Shown: positions 19,626-30,377 of the stretch, piece by piece
Position numbering within the stretch: position 1 is the first letter of the stretch
Layout of the letters: each line of letters begins with the position of its first letter
Assembly (NCBI GenBank): GCA_024364805.1
Contig: CM044489.1
Location: 112,315,917-112,349,071 of the forward strand
Source: Euprymna scolopes
Lineage: Eukaryota > Mollusca > Cephalopoda > Sepiida > Sepiolidae
Direction of reading: 5' to 3'
DNA length: 33,155 nt
Made by a program: the position numbers and the translations under genes
The notes under the pieces: generated by a model
Told to the model about the DNA's origin: nothing
What the model saw: the letters and a program-made list of their open reading frames with translations, nothing else
The model's database searches: none

Positions 19626-20387
19626 TAGCAAAAGTACCCGGCGTTGACTGGGTTCAAAAACAACCTACATAAAATGGACTATGGTTTATTAAAGTATGAT
19701 AGGTTATGAAAAGGAAGGGTTGTAAAGAGATAACTTCGAATTCAGGTGTACTAAAACCAAAGCAGAATATGATGAAAGTAAACATAAAATAGATAAACCC
19801 TATAATTTATTATATCATACCTGTCCACACTAAAACACTTATCACAATATTATGTGGATCTATATTAAAAAAAAAACTTGTTAAACTTTGCGATATATTC
19901 CCATTCTATGGAGGTCAGATGCGAACAAACACCCCATAATTTTATTATAACATATTTCTTCAAACTGAAATATAATTCTCAAAGTATACTTACGCAGGTA
20001 GATATGAAAAGTCTTTATTAAAGTGTGTGCCTATTTCCATTCTATGGAGGCCAGGCGCGAACGCAGACCCCACAATTTTATTATACCATCCCTATTTAAG
20101 TTAAAACATACTTACCAAATCATTATTATGTACATCTATATCAAAAACACTTGTAAACGTTTTTTTTTGTTTTTTTAATTTTTTTATTTCCATACTTTGT
20201 GGATCAGGCGCGAAGGCAGACCCCACAATTTTAATGAACCATAATTCTGCTGGATTAGACATACCCATTCCTGTGTCTCGATACATCTTCTATCATTATA
20301 TTTAATCAGTTTTTTAAAATAGTCAACCATATAGGAGCCTATCCTTGACCAGACACCCCCCACAATCATTCAGCTTTATATTATAGA
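19625..20387 (-). mobile_element. Non-autonomous Helitron (~763 bp) on the minus strand
   Basis: On the minus strand it starts TCTATAATATAAAGC (start at 20387). It ends with an imperfect hairpin (CCCAG...CCGGG, complement of 19637-19652), eight bases, then CTAG (complement of 19625-19628) next to T in a (TA)n array. The 3' end has the same layout as the Helitron at 19000-19162. There is no Rep/helicase coding. The body holds internal tandem units. Short minus frames inside it (such as 20101-20286) resemble nothing I know. Confidence 0.72.
19840..20260. repeat. Three tandem units (~136-153 bp) inside the Helitron
   Basis: CCATTCTATGGAGG landmarks lie at 19900 and 20037, and a diverged CCATACTTTGTGG at 20190. 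Each is followed by a block of the form CAGGCGCGAACGCAGACCCC and CACAATTTTATTATACCA. A fourth, more decayed block appears near 20340-20370. Confidence 0.85.
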
Positions 20388-20512
20388 TATATGTAGTGTG
20401 TATGTATACACATATAATTAGTTTAATTCTTATATATATATATATATATATGCAAATATATATATATATACACATATATATACATATATATTATACACGT
20501 ATATGTTTGTGT
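20388..20512. repeat. Compound TA-rich microsatellite
   Basis: TATATA tracts mixed with TGTGTATG and ACACATATA units directly outside the Helitron 5' end. Confidence 0.85.
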
Positions 20513-21449
20513 GTTTGTGCGTAGGCAATCTTCTATTTCGCTAATGATATGCGCTTTAGTATTTCAACGTATCTTGTTTGGATATTTTTTAATATATAAG
20601 CTACTGAACACATGAACCTTATCACTGGATACAATCATTTGCTCACTTTTTAATTTCACGATTTATATTTTCTCATAGAACACAAGGCAAGCAAATTCTT
20701 TTTTTAGTGTAGTTTTACGACACGTATATATCGGTTACTAATTGATTACTTTACATGGGTGAACGCAACAATTTCCTCTCATCGCATGGATAGGATTTGA
20801 ATATTCGATGCAATCAGTGATAAATAAGTTTAACCTTGACAGTTAAACTCCTGTAGCAATTCCTCCGATATAATTTAAATATAGCGGTTGTCGCTTGTTA
20901 CCACAGTGTAATATTCTACGTCTATGAATAACTGTAGTAATAGCGTAATGCGATCGATGTCTTCAAGTCATTTTACATAATTTGCGTTTCAAAAAGCACA
21001 TCACTTTTGAATATTTCACCAAATAATGAACTTTATAAACGTGATAAAAAACAAACAAACAAACAAACTATAACCCACGTGACTTGTATGCTGATTGCAC
21101 GCTTTTGTTTTACAGCTTTGTGATTTTTCGTTTTATTTATTTTTAAAAAATGGCGGATGGAAAACATGTGAACGCCTAATCAGCAAATTTAAAGGTTATT
21201 TTCTGTTGTTTATCATTTCACATTTAAAACATTAGAACTGTCTCGAAGAGATAAACAACTTAGTGAGATCGTATAACTAACACTAATCAAAACTATCAGT
21301 CTTCCAAGCGATTTAACCAACCAGTTCTGCTCTGTTTACACGCATATATATAAAGAGAAACAGTCGTACATATTACTGTTTTTATGTACATATATTGAAA
21401 ACAATATTTTTTATTCATATTCACCCTAAACAAAACATCGCTACTTGGA
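20513..21449. other. No recognisable gene (~0.94 kb); the least repeat-like stretch in this part
   Basis: No transposon or gene signature is recognised. An (AAAC)n tract lies near 21050-21068. An ATG at 21150 (ATGGCGGATGG) opens only a nine-codon frame before a stop at 21177; I do not call it. Confidence 0.45.
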
Positions 21450-22440
21450 CGTACGAGGCTACTACTGGGGCCATATTAATGAGAAATGAGCGACATGGCG
21501 GCTTACATTGCATTTAAACTTCTGCATGTCAGTACAGTCAAAGACGCCTGTAATAGGAAGAGAATTGCATAGTCTAGTAGTCCGAGCGATGAAACTATTA
21601 GATAAAAAGCTATCCGGCATTTATGGACATCGACAGTGAAGGGTGCGATTTTGCGGTTACGCGAGTTTGTCGAGAGACTACAAATCCAATGAGTTCATTA
21701 AGGCACATTCAATTAAAATATTTTGAAACCAGCACAGAGATGTAATATTGGAGCGATGAAAGAGGGGTCGGAGTAAATGTGACAGTACTAAACCTATTAT
21801 GTAGGATACTCTTCTTTGGGCCCCACGCAAGAGGCAAAACACAACGGTATATGCACCAGCACAGACTTTGCAACAGTACAACATGCAAAGGCGAATGACG
21901 GTCATGTAGAGGTATAGGTTACTGCCAAGTAGGAGTAATCTTCTCGCTTGAAAAAAGGAATCCATTTTCTTTGCAACAACTATTCAAAATGTTCACAATG
22001 TATTTGTTCAAGTTTATATCAACTGCGGCTCATCAGGGTTTGAAGGAAACACTCTTAAATAGGGTGTTATAAGGCATAGTTATTGCTGAATAAGAAAAAC
22101 TTCTTGTAATTATTTTAAAAAAGCAGCTTAGTCTTAATAGCATTACCTCTTACCAATTTTCGGTTTCATTTCACTACGTTCTGGAATTCAATTTCGAAGG
22201 ACCCTGCCATTCTTTGATATGTGCACATATGTTTTGCTCTCGTGCCTGTTATAAGGCGTTGTAATGTGCCAAATATACCCATCTCGGACACGATGTTATC
22301 AAGGAGGTTGTTTATGAATATCAGGAATAGTTGTGATCTAAAACCCGGCTTCTTAAGCTCTGGCACACAACCACCTATGATGGTCGAATTTTACATTAAT
22401 AACGATTATAAAGAGTTGAATTAAAACTTTTCATTTAGGA
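21450..22440 (-). mobile_element. LINE copy c, Jockey/CR1-like, 3' segment (RT second half and C-terminus)
   Basis: On the minus strand, 22366-22166 reads FRSQLFLIFINNLLDNIVSE, then GIFGTLQRLITGT and YQRMAGSFEIEFQNVVK. RGNAIKTKLLF then corresponds to fNa.KTkll. ARRLLLLGSNLYLYMTVIRL and CMLYCCKVCAGA follow, then LCLLRGAQRRVSYIIG and HLLRPLFHRSNITSLCWF (21965-21678). The sequence expected to hold the FADD catalytic pair reads IFGTLQ, so both catalytic aspartates are gone. The lower boundary is approximate. Frames shift repeatedly, and this is the most decayed of the three Jockey/CR1-like copies. Confidence 0.82.
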
Positions 22441-22882
22441 AAAGCCTGAGTGGCACTCAATTCTTCGCTGACTCCATTTATTTAGTCAATCATGTAATCA
22501 AACTGAAGAAGAGTAGCAGGATTAATACTAATATTTCATAATAACATTGTTTTGCACAGAAAAAATGATTTCAAGAGAGAAGTATGAAACGTGTTTGGAC
22601 AAAATTCAGGAGCACTATTTGATGCTGAGGTCAACTTCTAAAGACGATCGGCGTGGGAGCAAATTTCATAGAAATTTACTTCGATACGCGATTCTGCAAG
22701 AGGCTAATCAGTAGAGAAGGCGAGATGTAACAGACCCTGAATCGCTGGTTTGGTCTTGGAAGGTTTCCCTCTCCACCTATACCCCTTAATATATAAACTT
22801 ATGCACGAGCGGTTTTTAGGGAGCATTTAACAAGCAACCCCTGGTCCCTGAGAAAATCCGCCGATTTGAAATACCGCTGACA

Positions 22883-22952
22883 ATCTCTCTCTGTCTCTCT
22901 GTCTCTCTCTCTCTGTCTATCTCTCTCACTGTCTCTCTCTATATATATATAT
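22883..22952. repeat. (TC)n/(TCTG)n microsatellite running into (TA)n
   Basis: CTCTCTGTCTCT-type units followed by a short TATATA tract. The minus-strand frame rich in R, E and D across it is a repeat artefact. Confidence 0.92.
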
Positions 22953-23238
22953 CTCAGGTTTAATACTATTTTCGTTGCATATCGTATTTTGCACAAACTA
23001 AAATAGATTTCTGTTGGCAATAACGCTTACTTCTGATACTCGTCACCGCGACATAGGTTTTCGCCCCATTCGCATCTGCAGACTGTTGGTGACTTCATAT
23101 GAAGGAAAGAAGGAAGAAGTCATATTCATGTAATTGTGGCCTTAAGTTTTTCATCTATTGACATTTGCGATACACGGAAATGAATTCGGAATTTCGGGTG
23201 AAAGTGCTGTCGGTTGCAGAGGACCGACACCTGCTGAA

Positions 23239-23430
23239 CTGTTGACTCTGCAGTTATTTAATTTGAACTACCTATAAAATTATCTTTCAGAGTTGTACTA
23301 TATTAGAACAAGTGTGATCAGTCGCAGAATGGGAAATGTGTTGACTGCGGACTCTGAAGTAATTTAATTTCAACTACCCATAACTTTACTTTTACAGAGT
23401 GGTATTATATTAAAACTTCTTAGTTATATA
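23239..23430. repeat. Imperfect ~99-bp direct duplication
   Basis: TGTTGACTCTGCAGTTATTT from 23239 and TGTTGACTGCGGACTCTG from 23338 lead into the same order of blocks: TAATTTgAACTACC, then CTTTtaCAGAGT, then a TATATTA motif and AAC. The two copies are clearly related but diverged. Confidence 0.7.
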
Positions 23431-23995
23431 ATTTATTTTAATATATTTTTTTAATAAAAAAAAAAAAACAAGAACCGGGCATATCATTATTGCTTTTGCG
23501 AAGGAGTTTGCATTGCTACCCGACAAGACGTCAAAGAGTTATTTTTCAGGAACCATCAATCAGGAGAGGAGTGCCTACCTCGACGCCAAAAAGAAGGCTG
23601 TGGCTTGCGGATAAACATTGGTAATAATCACAACGTGGCCTGGGCCGCACCTGTCTCCCTGGATCGGTGGCCTTTAATTGTTGAAATAGAATAAACAGAA
23701 TTTTTCGTGAAACTCTCTCCCCTTGTTGATAATTAGACCAAACTGACATGTTGGGAAAGTTTTTCTGAGTGAATAGAATAACAGTTGAACTCATATGCCG
23801 GGATTAACCTCAGTTAATAGCACCAGACTTGATATAACTTTTTTTGGAATAACCATCTTTTCAGGTTATACCTCTCTCCCATTAATATTATGCTGTTTGG
23901 ATGTACGTCAGTCAAGTAGAACCTATATTGTTCTTTTATCTAAAAAGGATATAATTATATTTAATATTCGTCTATTTATAATGTATGATTAAATT

Positions 23996-25745
23996 TACAT
24001 CATGAGTCTATCAAGCCAAAACTTTGTCAAATCCATTAGATGTGGTTTCCTTCGCCTTATCCAGCACACGGTATATGAGTTCAAAGATAATCGTTAAAAT
24101 ATCTGCAGTACAGCAGCATTGCCTAAATACATACTGTCGGTCAAGAAGAAGATTAGCTTTTGAGAGGATCTGGGCTAATGCTTGATTGATTAATGACTTT
24201 TAATGATTTTAGCGACGAGACGGAGGAAGTTGAAGTGTACTGAAAGGGGCAGTTCTGTCCTCTGAATTCTTGTACCATATAGGCTATTATTCAGTTATTT
24301 AGCTGGAAATGTTTCAATAAATATAGCAGCTCAACACGCACTAGAATTTTTATGCTATCTTAGACATGAGAAAGGATTATTTTCCAATCATCACCTGTGG
24401 CTTTAATCTGTATAAGGAAATTTGGGAGGCAGTTGTTTATTTTGTCTCAGGTAGAGTTATATGCAGATCATCTTCTCGGGGCTAGCGCATGCAATATTCT
24501 GTTGTTTGATAGTGAAGGAATTACTGATTTTCTCTTATTCACTACTCTATTATAAACCTTCTGGAATTCACAAGTTCCTATCTTCTGCGATTGGCTACGT
24601 TTTCTGGTTATTTCAAGATACCTACATTTGGCTATGGCTATTTGAATCTTACAATGATTTTTGGCACCTATAATTTTTTTTCTTATTTGCACTTGGCTTA
24701 TTACAGACAGGCCGACAGAATGCATGCTGTCTTTGGAAAATGGCAGCTGCACGATTTGAAGTGTACTATAGGGGAGAGTAGAGCTTGCTATAGTAGGAGC
24801 TTGCAATAATGGGAGCTTACTATAGTGGCTGTGTCGGAACATGTGTTTAATTGCCCGATTTGCACAACTCGTTTGTCTCATTCGAACATTGTTCAGCAGG
24901 AATAGAACATATACTGAAGAATGGGGTATATCTGATGTAATCAGATCATTCTTTTTATAATACTTTGTCGCTTTCAGGAACGGCTCATCATCTTATTGTT
25001 GGGATTAAAGGGTCTACAATACCACATGGTTGTCTGCGTTTCTCCGTGGACTATTTGCATTAGTCACACAATCCTCGGGTACTGTTATAAGGAATACGTC
25101 TAGATGTAATGCTAGCTCGTCTTCACGGTCTGAAATGCCGGTTGGGAACATGGCTATCAGTGTAAGGGAATGAGCTATAAAGAAACTATGAGTACTTTGC
25201 CCATTTGCGTGTGTGTAACTTGAGGAACAAATCAAATGTTTAGGTAGATATTAAAGTCTCCAAACACATACGCATGTGTGTTAGTATATAAAGAAAGTGT
25301 TGCATCTATACCATCAGAAACATCGTCAATTCGGGTACAGTTCTGACTTGAAGGAGAACGGTAGAGAAAATATAGATAGGGATAACAAGTGCGGATAGGC
25401 TAGTAAACAGCACATGGATATTTGATCTCAGACGTTGCACTTTTGTATAGAGGAGGCTGCTACGAATATAGGCTCTAAGTTTGTGCATATATCAGTCCGA
25501 GTCCTCGCGATAGAAAGGGAGAGAGAGAGTTATCCTGTCATAGTAAATAAGCTTAAGGTGGTTGTATAGGTTACTTTCACTTAATGTTAAAGATATCCGG
25601 GGAGTTTAATAAGAGATGAGATTCTACGTCACCTAGTTTATTCCTAAGCCCATGGATATTTGTGAATGCAAACCTATGGAGAGGAGCCTAATTGGTTTTT
25701 CTTAAAATGGTTGTCTGGTTTGATCGTGCATTTCGGTTTTTGGTG
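23996..25745 (-). mobile_element. LINE copy c, 5' segment (endonuclease, linker, RT first half)
   Basis: On the minus strand the endonuclease opens with FTNIHGLRNKLGDVESHLLL then NSPDIF (about 25675-25600). It continues through LRAYIRSSLLYTKV and FLYRSPSSQNCTRIDDVSD to YVFGDFNIYLN, with GDFN at 25247-25264. The linker includes QKVYNRVVNKRKSVIPSLSN (~24520). RT blocks follow: IKATGDDWKIILS (~24415), WYKNSEDRTAPF (~24260), VINQALAQILSKANLLLD then RQYVFRQ (~24150), TADILTIIFELIYRVLDKA (~24090) and FDKVLA (~24010). The order matches LINE copies a and b, but the sequence is a different, older subfamily with many stops and shifts. Confidence 0.83.
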
Positions 25746-25801
25746 TTATTTCATTCTTAGATGATTTTATGATATTATTCACATATTTTTATCTGATAAT
25801 A

Positions 25802-25841
<40 letters not shown>

Positions 25842-27217
25842 TATGTGTGTACGTCCGTTCAATATTGAATTTCAGATGGGGAATACGATAAGATGGATGT
25901 AATAGTAGTATAGAAAGTGTCCTATTGCAAATATGCTACGAAAACATATTTGCCCTTCAGCTCTACCTATTTGAACAAATGTAACTGCGCGTATAAACAC
26001 GAACACAACATATAGATATGAACACACCTACATGTGCATGTGTGTATATGTATATAAATATATATTTATATATGTACGTAAATGGGCATATAAATTTGAA
26101 GTTATCTCATTATACTGAGGATACCGTTGGTAATCTGAGCACTTTTCTATGCCGTATGTCATCGAAATATATATATAGAAAACATCTTAGCCATCTTATT
26201 ACCGTAAATATTATTTCTACATATACAGCAAACGTGACAAATACCTCGATGCATATTTTTGCAACGTTTTCTTTGAAGGACGTATCTGTGTAAAAATACA
26301 TTTAATTATATAGAAATGAATAATCAGATTTCATATATACACATTTTTCTACACACTTATACGTGCAAACTGTGTCTAGAGATTATATGCAAATGATGTT
26401 TTGTTTGATGTTTTATGTAAAATTCACAGATATGTGTTATTGTATGACAGAATGTGTACTATTATATATTGCGATTAAGTATTAAAGCAGTTAATGTTAA
26501 TATATAATTTCAGGTTGATGTATAGTATTTTTTGTAATTATAGCAATTTGTAGTGCCAATAGATTATTTACGAAAAACTATAATTTTATATCAAAGCTGA
26601 GAAAAATAACAATGAATGAAAAAGAACTATATAATTAAAGAAATTATCAAAGGAAAATTTTCGCTTCAGATTTCGATAGATTTAGACATGAATACTCGAA
26701 CAATCAAATTAGAAGTTAACCAATGAAAAAATATCCGATTGAATTCATGAATTTAACAAAGTGAGATTTATCATCTATCCAACGATAATTAATATGAAAC
26801 GCAAATGCGTTAAGTGCGTTCCTATTTGTGGGTGTTGGAGATCATATGGTATCAAGTGTGTTGATATAGGATTTTGAGTAAAAACCCATAAAACAAAACA
26901 AATAACACGAGAAAAGAATAATGCAGTGCGCAAACATATATGTGAAAACAGAGATCACTTAAGTGCTATTTATAGATTATTCAGGAATCACCTTCGATGC
27001 GTTTGAGGATAGGGTTAGCGAGTAACAAATTCCAAAAGTTGTTTAAACGCCAACCAAACAGCGGTAAGATTATGATAAACGCTAGTATTATAATAAATGT
27101 GCTCGTGAATTCAGTTTAGGTGAAATACGAAGTTTAAATAAATTGTAGAAGTTACTGCCATTTTCTAGTTCAATATTTCTTTGAATAACTTGATAACCAG
27201 TTTTAGCCAAGCGTAGA

Positions 27218-27220
<3 letters not shown>
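25746..27220. other. No recognisable gene (~1.47 kb)
   Basis: AT-rich sequence. A (TA)n array lies at 25805-25834 and a mixed TATG/TATA patch at 26035-26080. Open frames (for example 26018-26293) are AT-driven and match no family I know. Confidence 0.5.
25805..25834. repeat. (TA)n microsatellite, ~30 bp
   Basis: Short pure AT dinucleotide tract. Confidence 0.95.

Positions 27221-27314
<94 letters not shown>
27221..27314. repeat. (TA)n microsatellite, ~94 bp
   Basis: Pure AT repeat, followed by GATATATATATTAG and then the inverted repeat. Confidence 0.97.
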
Positions 27315-27316
<2 letters not shown>

Positions 27317-27340
27317 TATATATATTAGTAAAATCGAAAA

Positions 27341-27528
27341 CAATAAAACATTATGGAAACCATTGCCCTTATAAGGAAAAATGCGAAACTATTTTACCTA
27401 TACCTCATCATGCAAAGTATTGTTAAAGATCTTTAAAGGATCGTTTTGCAAGGATGAGATATAGGTAAAATATTTTCGCTTGTTTTCTTTTCCTTTTAAG
27501 GGAAATGATTTTCATAATATTTTATGGT
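27341..27528. repeat. Long imperfect inverted repeat (arms ~85-90 bp, almost no loop)
   Basis: The left arm (27341-27424) contains ATTATGGAAACCATTGCCC, TTATAAGGAAAA, CGAAACTATTTTACCTATA and CCTCATCATGCAAAG. The complement of the right arm (27437-27528) reads, in the same order, ATTATGAAAATCATTTCCC, TTAAAAGGAAAA, CGAAAATATTTTACCTATA and TCTCATCCTTGCAAAA. The centre is the short palindrome AAAGATCTTT at 27425-27434. It could be a foldback or MITE-like element, or a small RNA hairpin. I see no clear target duplication or coding sequence. Confidence 0.85.
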
Positions 27529-28585
27529 TAAACTGTTTTTTTATTCAATACATCTGACGAAAGGCTGTTTTTGTGAAAATTTTCAGATGACATAATGTTT
27601 GAATTTGTTCGAATAGTCTTGAAACAATTGTAACTAACGATTAAATACACTATTTGTTGCTTTCAATCCATTCCTTGATGTATTCGTTTTTGTTAAAACA
27701 ATATATGAATGCTGAATTATGAAATATAATTTTGTGGCTTACAGTTCAGGTAATCTCTTTTTGGCTTAAAATTATTGGTATGTGAACGATTACTGAATTT
27801 TCAATTATTTATACCCAATAAAATTCGGAATACTATAAATAAGATATATATATATATATACATATATGCATATATATACATAAATATATACATATATATG
27901 CATATAAACATACACACACACGTGTGACTGTGTGTATGTGTAACACAACGCACCAAGTCAAGCATTGACTTTACTATATCCAGGTTGAAAAAACACAGTT
28001 TTGTAGAAGATTTTCTCATAGACTCACCTTCAATAAGCTATGGTTTGTATAATTTTGAGAGTATTTTAAATAGAGATATTTATTCGATTTAAAGACATTT
28101 ACTAGAAGTTGTGATCTGTTGAAGACATATAGAGTTGCTGAAATGTACTTACTAGTACTTACAAATCTAACATCAGATGTTTATAATAAGCTGCAAAGTA
28201 TTATTGAATAGGAATTCGTATTTTGGCAATAAATTTGAAAAGATTGCAACATTTCCGTTCAAATTTTATTTTAAAAAACGTAAGGTTTTCTTTTATAAAT
28301 TCTTTTAGAAATTTGACAAAACTGTTCATAATCTGTTAATATTCTGTGATTACATACGTTTCAGAAGTTATATGACATTAAAGGTATCAACGTAGGAAAT
28401 GTTTCAATAACTAACAGTGGAATTTTTATGTTTTTATTTTTTAACTTAGTAATGTTATCTAACCAAAATACAATGGATTATTAGTTAATATTATTGGGTA
28501 AAATCTAAAATCATCATAATATGGCTTTAAACATTAAATGTGTAACACTATATACCGATTCATAACTTGCACATGAATTCTAAAT
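27529..28585. other. No recognisable gene (~1.06 kb)
   Basis: AT-rich sequence with a compound TA/TG/CA microsatellite near 27843-27940. No protein family, RNA or mobile-element end is recognised. Confidence 0.5.
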
Positions 28586-28586
28586 G

Positions 28587-28621
<35 letters not shown>

Positions 28622-28629
28622 GTATATGA

Positions 28630-28661
<32 letters not shown>

Positions 28662-28662
28662 C
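28586..28662. repeat. (CA)n followed by (TA)n microsatellite
   Basis: CACACA tract (to about 28607), then TATATA with ATGTATATGAATATG interruptions. Confidence 0.95.
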
Positions 28663-28704
28663 CCGAAGAAAAATAATTGCCTGTGTGAAAACTCCTCATG
28701 AGGA

Positions 28705-28708
<4 letters not shown>

Positions 28709-28782
<74 letters not shown>
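28709..28782. repeat. (AAT)n microsatellite at the 5' junction of the RLE-type LINE
   Basis: About 74 bases of pure trinucleotide repeat. LINE RT coding begins within ~25 bases of its end. The poly-L and poly-Y frames across it are artefacts. Confidence 0.97.
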
Positions 28783-28783
<1 letters not shown>

Positions 28784-28804
28784 ATAACAGAAATTAACAC
28801 ACAA

Positions 28805-29098
28805 AGAGGATTCTTCATAGGAGACTCACTATCACCACTACTATTCATCATAGCCATGATGCCCTTGAACTGTATTCTGAGAACGTGCCAAGCGGGATAC
28901 AAGTTCTCCAATACAGAGGGATAAATGAACCACCTGATGTACATGGACGATCTGAAACGTTTTACAAAGACCGAAAAGGAGCTAGAGACACTAATCAACA
29001 CTACCAGGGTCTTCGGCTAAGATATCCAAATGGAATTTGGAATGGAAAAGTGCGCACAACCAGTTGTACGAAAGGGAAAACTGGAAGACAGAAGACAT
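28805..29098 (+). pseudogene. RLE-type LINE reverse transcriptase palm fragment
   Basis: One frame (28805 onward) reads RGFFIGDSLSPLLFIIAMMP (usual rGifQGDSLSPLLF; Gln replaced by Ile). It then reads CQAGYKFSN, a stop at 28922, and NHLMYMDDLKRFTKTEKELE with the catalytic MDD at 28943-28951. A stop at 29018 follows, then DIQMEFGMEKCA. After a shift near 29090 the reading continues in the frame of the next fragment. It is truncated at its 5' side by the (AAT)n array. Confidence 0.87.
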
Positions 29099-29705
29099 GA
29101 AACTACCCAACCAAACAGAAATGACGGCACTAGGGGAAGAAGACGACTATAAATACTTGGGAATTCTGGAAGCGGACACCATCAGAGCAACAGAAATGAA
29201 AGAGAAAATTGGAAATGAATACCTCAGGAGAACAAGAAAACTCCTGGAAATGAAATTATATAGCATGAACCTAATAAAAGGTATAAATGCATGGGCAGTA
29301 TCACTAGTAAGATACTCTGAATCGTTTATAGGGTGGACTAAAGAAGAACTGACACAACTCGACCAGAAAACCAGGAACATCATGATTATGCATAATGAAC
29401 TACACCCAAAGGACGATATTGACAGTCTCTACGTGAAAAGGAAAGGCGGCGGGAGAGGACTGATCTGTATAGAAGACTGTGTGAAGGACACGAAAAAAGA
29501 ACTAGAAAAATACATAATGCAAAACACTGAAAGGATAATTATGGCAGCAAGAGACAGAGAAAAAAACAACAAAACAGAAAACAGAGAGACAAATGCCAAA
29601 ACGAGAAAAGAAAAGTGGGAAGAGAAACAACTCCATGGAAGATTCATAAGAATGACAAAAGATGAGAATAACGAAAACACCTGGGCATGCGAAAAGGATA
29701 TATAA
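29037..29705 (+). pseudogene. RLE-type LINE thumb/linker region (222 codons open)
   Basis: From about residue 20 the frame is genuine: LPNQTEMTALGEEDDYKYLG, ILEAD, RRTRKLLEMKLYSMNLIKGI, NAWAVSLVRYSE, WTKEELTQLDQKTRNIMIMH, LHPKDDIDSLYVKRKGGGRG, then a charged stretch and WEEKQLHGRFIRMTKDENNE. This is the conserved post-RT region of the R2/R4-like group. The first ~18 codons are out of frame with the true protein. It is the longest uninterrupted coding piece in the window and suggests a fairly young insertion. Confidence 0.87.
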
Positions 29706-30377
29706 ACCGAGAAACTGAATCTCTAATTATTGCAGCGCAAGATAACTCGATCAGAACCAACCATATCAAAGCAAGAATCGATAAAACACAAGAAAACAGC
29801 AAATTCAGTCAATGTGGACAAAGCGACGAAACGATAATCCATATAGTAAGTGAATGTAGCAAACTTGCCCAAAAGAATACAAAAACAGGACTGGCCAAGT
29901 GGTGAGGGCGGTGCACTGAGAATTGTGCAAACATTTGCATTTTGAGCGTACAGACAAATGGTACAAGCATAAACCCGCAACAGCACTCGAAAACGAGAAC
30001 CACAAAATCCTATGGAACATGGACATACAGACGGACAAACCCATCCAAGCAAGAAGACTAGATGTCGTAATAATTAATAAGAAAGAAAAATCCTGTCAAA
30101 TCGTAGACTTTGCTGTCCCAGCTGACCACAGGGTGAGTATAACAGAAAAGGAGAACGAAGCAAATACACTGAGCTAGCCAGAGAGTTAAAAGGGATTTGG
30201 ATGATGAAGAAAATCAAAATAGTTACGATAATAGTAGCAGCACTAGGAACAATTCCGAAAAACTTCGAAAAAAGAATGTCAGAAGTTTGAATCAGAGGAA
30301 TAACCGCAAAAGTACAACAACTAACGATAATGAAAACGACTGAAATATTAAGGAAAACCCTTGAACGCGGAGAATAA
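29687..30377 (+). pseudogene. RLE-type LINE zinc knuckle and restriction-like endonuclease
   Basis: 29687-29905: GYINRETESLIIAAQDNSIR, then FSQCGQSDETIIHIVSEC. The expected knuckle is C..C.....T..H....C; here the first cysteine is Phe. 29923-30177: HFERTDKWYKHKPATALENE, ILWNMDIQTDKPIQARRLDV, VIINKKEKSCQIVDFAVPAD. This holds the nuclease core, with the usual RPD reading RLD and the second aspartate kept. 30162-30377, in a third frame: KYTELARELKGIWMMKKIKI, VAALGTIPKN and EILRKTLERGE, then the natural stop. One internal stop lies in that last part. Three frames in total. Confidence 0.87.

Larger units (their letters stand above)
22441..23995. other. Unrecognised ~1.5-kb insertion within LINE copy c
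   Basis: The flanks are consecutive parts of one minus-strand RT. The 5' side ends near FDKVLA (about 24010) and the 3' side resumes shortly before LFLIFIN (about 22440); in relatives these are only ~150 bases apart. The inserted DNA holds a CT/CTGT microsatellite (22883-22952), an imperfect direct duplication near 23239-23430 and an A/T-rich patch near 23430-23470. I recognise no transposon family, frame or terminal repeats. The left breakpoint is uncertain by ~100 bases. Confidence 0.5.

Noticed and set aside
21150-21179. ATGGCGGATGG start as a possible first exon of a host gene
   Set aside because: It stops after nine codons and the nearest donor-like site is poor; there is no supporting downstream exon.
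28580-29001. Minus-strand frames with long poly-L or poly-Y runs
   Set aside because: They read through the (AAT)n array and the antisense of the RLE-type LINE; the same holds for the poly-I frame at 30719-31033.
29887-29935. TGGCCAAGTGG resembling a polymerase III A box
   Set aside because: It encodes part of the RLE-type LINE protein between the knuckle and the nuclease core, and no B box follows at a tRNA-like distance.
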